14,734 bases of DNA from Thermoplasmata archaeon (GTDB lineage: Archaea > Thermoplasmatota > Thermoplasmata > UBA184), in NCBI GenBank assembly GCA_027314845.1, contig DAHVAA010000015.1, positions 1 through 14,734 of the forward strand, written 5' to 3'. Every line of letters begins with the position of its first letter. Within the stretch, counting starts at the first letter, position 1. The notes beneath the pieces were generated by a model, which was not told where the DNA came from, searched no databases, and saw only the letters and a program-made list of their open reading frames with translations. The position numbers and the translations under genes were made by a program. Below are positions 12,935-14,734 of the stretch, in pieces.

Positions 12935-13067
12935 CGAGGAATCCCAGAGCCCAGCCCGATTCGAGCGTCCTGCCCGTCCTAGTTTTGCGACGAGAGTTCG
13001 CGCGACGAGTCCCGCTCTACGATTCCCGAAGCGAACGCGAAACGCGAACCCAAGAGGCGAACGAGAG
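12935..13067 (+). other. Probable long 5' leader of ssb with short repeats
   Basis: I see no gene or tRNA between the TPR start and the ssb ATG (12799-13067, 269 bp). The part after the TATA box contains a direct repeat GCGACGAG (12987-12994 and 13002-13009) and four copies of GCGAA (13031, 13037, 13044, 13057) leading into AAGAGG (13052-13057), a possible Shine-Dalgarno site 10 bases before the ATG. A second A/T patch AGTTTTG (12981-12987) might be an alternative promoter. A small non-coding RNA in this stretch cannot be excluded. Confidence 0.4.
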
Positions 13068-13592
13068 ATGGCAGACAAGCCCCTGACGAAAGTGCGAGAC
13101 CTGACGCCGAACTCGAAGCAAGTGAACGTACTGGCCAAGGTGGTCAACATCGGAGAGCCCAAGGAAGTCATGGGCAAGTTCGGTGACCCCCGGAAGGTCT
13201 GTGAGGCCGTGGTCGGCGACGACACGGCGACGATCATCCTTTCCCTCTGGAACGAGCAGATCGGCTCGATCCAGAAGGACGAGGTCGTCCTCATCGACAA
13301 CGGATACGTCTCCCTGGTGCGCGGCCACATGCGCCTGAACGTCGGCCGCTACGGCAACCTGTCGAAGTCGACCGAGCCGATCGGTGAGGTCAACCAGGGC
13401 CTCGACATGAGCCAGCAGGAGTTCGAGAGCGAGCGCCGCAGCTACGGCGGTGGCGGGGGCTACCGCGGCGGTGGTGGCGGTGGTGGCGGAGGCTACCGCG
13501 GTGGCGGCGGCGGTGGCGGAAGCTACGGCGGCGGTGGCAGCGGTGGATCGAGCGGTGGACGAGACCGCTCGGGCAGCTACAACCGGTACTAG
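13068..13592 (+). CDS. Single-OB-fold single-stranded DNA-binding protein with Gly/RGG tail
   Basis: A 174-residue protein. Residues 5-105 form one OB fold of the hSSB/archaeal RPA-like type: KVRDLTPNSKQVNVLAKVV (8-26), KVCEAVVGDDTATIILSLWN (43-62), DEVVLIDNGYVSLVRGHMRL (71-90) and GRYGNLSKS (93-101). The aromatic residues expected to stack on bases (Trp61, Tyr80, Tyr95) are present. Residues 122-174 are a low-complexity tail of Gly with Tyr, Arg and Ser (SYGGGG, YRGGGG twice) ending SYNRY, unlike the acidic tail of bacterial SSB. It probably protects single-stranded DNA (or RNA), and the tail may bind nucleic acid or self-associate. It has its own strong TATA box, a long leader and tandem hairpins after the stop, all consistent with high, separately regulated expression. 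Confidence 0.85.
   Translation: MADKPLTKVRDLTPNSKQVNVLAKVVNIGEPKEVMGKFGDPRKVCEAVVGDDTATIILSLWNEQIGSIQKDEVVLIDNGYVSLVRGHMRLNVGRYGNLSKSTEPIGEVNQGLDMSQQEFESERRSYGGGGGYRGGGGGGGGGYRGGGGGGGSYGGGGSGGSSGGRDRSGSYNRY
13446..13556 (+). repeat. GGC/GGT-rich tandem codon repeat encoding the Gly tail
   Basis: The tail coding DNA is a run of GGC and GGT codons interrupted by TACCGC (Tyr-Arg, twice) and AGCTACGGC units. It reads as an imperfect trinucleotide repeat that could change length by slippage or be misassembled. Confidence 0.65.
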
Positions 13593-13610
13593 GATCTGCC
13601 CACCCGCACG

Positions 13611-13647
13611 GCCGAACCCTTTCGGCTCCCCTCCCTTCGGGGAGGGG
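13611..13647 (+). terminator. Tandem hairpins after ssb, the second with a UUCG loop
   Basis: GCCGAA and TTCGGC pair around CCCT (13611-13626). One base later CCCCTCCC and GGGAGGGG pair perfectly around TTCG (13628-13647), an extra-stable tetraloop form. They begin 18 bases after the ssb stop. The next T-run (13666-13670) is 18 bases further and is also the TATA box of the next gene, so this is either a terminator or a 3' end stabiliser. Confidence 0.6.
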
Positions 13648-13665
13648 CGCCCGCTCCATCGATTG

Positions 13666-13673
13666 TTTTTATA
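13666..13673 (+). promoter_or_regulatory. TATA box of the RAM-domain gene
   Basis: TTTTTATA lies 27-35 bases before the ATG at 13701, an ideal archaeal spacing for a leaderless transcript. The T-run may also act as the transcription stop of ssb. Confidence 0.65.
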
Positions 13674-13700
13674 CCTCGAGCCGGTCCCTTTCGTCCGAGC

Positions 13701-14384
13701 ATGCCCGACGACGAGTCGCGAGAGCTGACGCTGTACGTGGAGTCGAAGAAGGCCGTCACCCATTTCTACCGCGCGGGCTCCCTCGCTCCGGCAACGGCCC
13801 AAGTGGGCAACAACCCTCTCCCCACGACCGCCGACACTCGAGGGGGCGACACTTCCAGCTCGCTCGGCGAGTCGGTCTTCTTCCTATCGGATGAGCACGC
13901 CCGTTGCGTTGCCTTCACCGAGGATCTTGCGAAGCGTCGGGGATACCACGTCAAGGTAGTCGACATCGCCAAGACCGGACGGCTCGAACGCCTCGTGACG
14001 GAGCGCTTGCGCGGGGTCTCGCAATTGCCGGCGCTGGTCAGTCCGATCGGGATGCGGCTCGAAGGGCCCACCGCGTTCACGGAGGATGCGGTCTGCGAGC
14101 TCATGCCGACCGAGCTCCGGAGCGTCCGGGCGTTCACCTACGTCAAGGTGAAGGGCGGCGATTTCGACCGGATCCGTGAGGTTCTCGTCGCACTCCCCCA
14201 GGTCAAGGAGCTGCACTTCCTGACCGGCGATTGGGACATCTTCGTGGTCCTCGAGTTCCCGTCGGCCCAATCCCGCAAGCGCGAGGTCATCGATTTCGTG
14301 ACGGACAAGATCCGCTCGCTGCCGGACATCGTGGACACCTCGACACTGGTCCCCGAGTACACGATCACGAAGTTCGCGATCTAG
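13701..14384 (+). CDS. Lrp/AsnC-type RAM-domain protein with possible thioredoxin-like N-terminal domain
   Basis: A 227-residue protein. Residues ~141-225 form a RAM (Lrp/AsnC ligand-binding) domain: RAFTYVKVKGGDFDRIREVLVAL, then VKELHFLTGDWDIFVVLEF with the typical G-D-x-D-I turn, a helix, and the final strand PEYTITKFAI. There is no helix-turn-helix in front, as a standard Lrp would have. Instead residues ~58-130 read strand-helix-strand-helix-strand-strand (SVFFLSDEHARCVAFTED, YHVKVVDIAK, LERLVTERL, LPALVSPIGMRLEG), which resembles a thioredoxin or glutaredoxin fold with Pro110 at the cis-Pro place but only one Cys (C69) and no CxxC. It may sense a small molecule through the RAM domain; the target is unknown. 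Its TAG shares CTAG with the stop of the convergent carB. Confidence 0.75.
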   Translation: MPDDESRELTLYVESKKAVTHFYRAGSLAPATAQVGNNPLPTTADTRGGDTSSSLGESVFFLSDEHARCVAFTEDLAKRRGYHVKVVDIAKTGRLERLVTERLRGVSQLPALVSPIGMRLEGPTAFTEDAVCELMPTELRSVRAFTYVKVKGGDFDRIREVLVALPQVKELHFLTGDWDIFVVLEFPSAQSRKREVIDFVTDKIRSLPDIVDTSTLVPEYTITKFAI

Positions 14385-14734
14385 CGCCGGGCCCGGTTCG
14401 CCCCCCGCGTCTTCGGCGCCCGGCGCCGCACGCGTCGGCGGGCGCGGTTGGGCTGCACGGCGCGCGGGATCCGGGCGACGCGTGCGGCGGCCGGCTCGGG
14501 GGTCCCGTAGAGGGCTTCGACGGTGAGCGCGTGCTCGCTCAACCACGAGATCCCCTCGGCGTACGCGCCGAACGTCTCCAAGCTCGTGAACAACGGGATC
14601 GCGAGCTCCACCGCCCGACGGCGGAGGACGTAGTCGTCCTCGAGCATCCGCTCGAGCTTGTCCTGGGTGAGGGAGCTGGGGATGTTGAGGAGGAGATCGA
14701 CCTCACCGCCGTCGAGCGCGTCGAGCACGTTCGG
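14381..14734 (-). CDS. carB: Carbamoyl-phosphate synthase large subunit, C-terminal end (partial)
   Basis: The minus-strand frame is open to the window edge, so only the last 117 residues are seen and the start is outside. They match the MGS-like allosteric domain at the end of CPSase large subunits: DLLLNIPSS with NIP, a Lys-containing helix (DKLERMLEDDYVLRRRAVE, with the D-Y-x-x-RR motif), then LAIPLFTSLETFGAYAEGI. The enzyme makes carbamoyl phosphate for pyrimidine and arginine synthesis, and this domain normally binds UMP or other effectors. The last ~33 residues are an Arg-rich tail (RARRRVRRR). The stop overlaps that of the RAM-domain gene. A carB part is clear; whether the full gene is intact cannot be seen. 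Confidence 0.9.
   Translation of the reverse strand, partial: PNVLDALDGGEVDLLLNIPSSLTQDKLERMLEDDYVLRRRAVELAIPLFTSLETFGAYAEGISWLSEHALTVEALYGTPEPAAARVARIPRAVQPNRARRRVRRRAPKTRGANRARR

Noticed and set aside
12955..12975. tRNA T-arm-like string GATTCGAGC
   Set aside because: The flanking bases do not pair as a T-stem and no acceptor, D or anticodon arms can be found around it.
13446..13556. Possible CRISPR or minisatellite array
   Set aside because: The repeat is a codon-level Gly tract inside the ssb coding frame with no unique spacers.
1..14734. Mobile elements or recent island boundaries
   Set aside because: No transposase, integrase, terminal repeats or att-like duplications were seen, and gene content is housekeeping throughout.

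Overview
The window looks like a piece of archaeal chromosome with very high G+C (roughly 70 % by eye). The archaeal assignment rests on an Sm-like protein gene next to ribosomal protein L37e, an archaeal-type S15 next to a RecJ-like DHH nuclease, an archaeal/eukaryal-type tryptophanyl-tRNA synthetase, a single-OB-fold SSB, and A/T-rich TATA-like boxes about 25-35 bases before start codons in otherwise G+C-rich DNA. A bacterial-type gyrase A subunit in such a background fits the Euryarchaeota and their relatives, most simply a G+C-rich Thermoplasmatota lineage. That placement is inference, because no rRNA gene is present.

Layout. Bases 1-735 hold the C-terminal part of a protein with a possible GT-B glycosyltransferase-like core. 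Bases 760-2545 hold an M29-like aminopeptidase homologue that appears to lack its metal ligands, followed by an overlapping AAG-type 3-methyladenine DNA glycosylase. The glycosylase frame runs on into the convergent minus-strand operon 3582-2430 (P-loop kinase, LSm/SmAP, L37e). A divergent promoter region of 72 bp separates that operon from folP (dihydropteroate synthase, 3655-4965). A four-gene minus-strand operon follows, 9631-4959: rpS15, RecJ-like DHH nuclease, gyrA and a small zinc-ribbon protein. Every junction overlaps, so a ribosomal protein, a replication/repair nuclease and a topoisomerase subunit look translationally coupled.

Bases 9719-10463 carry two tandem paralogous small proteins, probably winged-helix-like, on the minus strand. 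Divergent to them is a small Cys-rich protein plus trpS pair (10551-12024). A TPR protein (12798-12043, minus) converges on trpS. Next comes an ssb-type OB-fold gene with an extreme Gly/RGG tail. It follows a long, repeat-containing leader and ends in a tandem hairpin. Then a protein with an Lrp/AsnC-type RAM domain fused to a possible thioredoxin-like domain, and last the C-terminus of carbamoyl-phosphate synthase large subunit (minus, cut by the window edge).

Most genes are housekeeping: translation, replication/topology, repair, folate and pyrimidine metabolism. I see no mobile element, CRISPR array, tRNA or rRNA. The most interesting points are the apparently degenerate M29 protein, the S15-RecJ-GyrA-Zn ribbon operon, a Leu at the main quinolone-resistance position of GyrA, the KMSKS loop of TrpRS lacking its first lysine, the RAM fusion protein, the paralogous small-protein pair, and the ssb leader and trailer.
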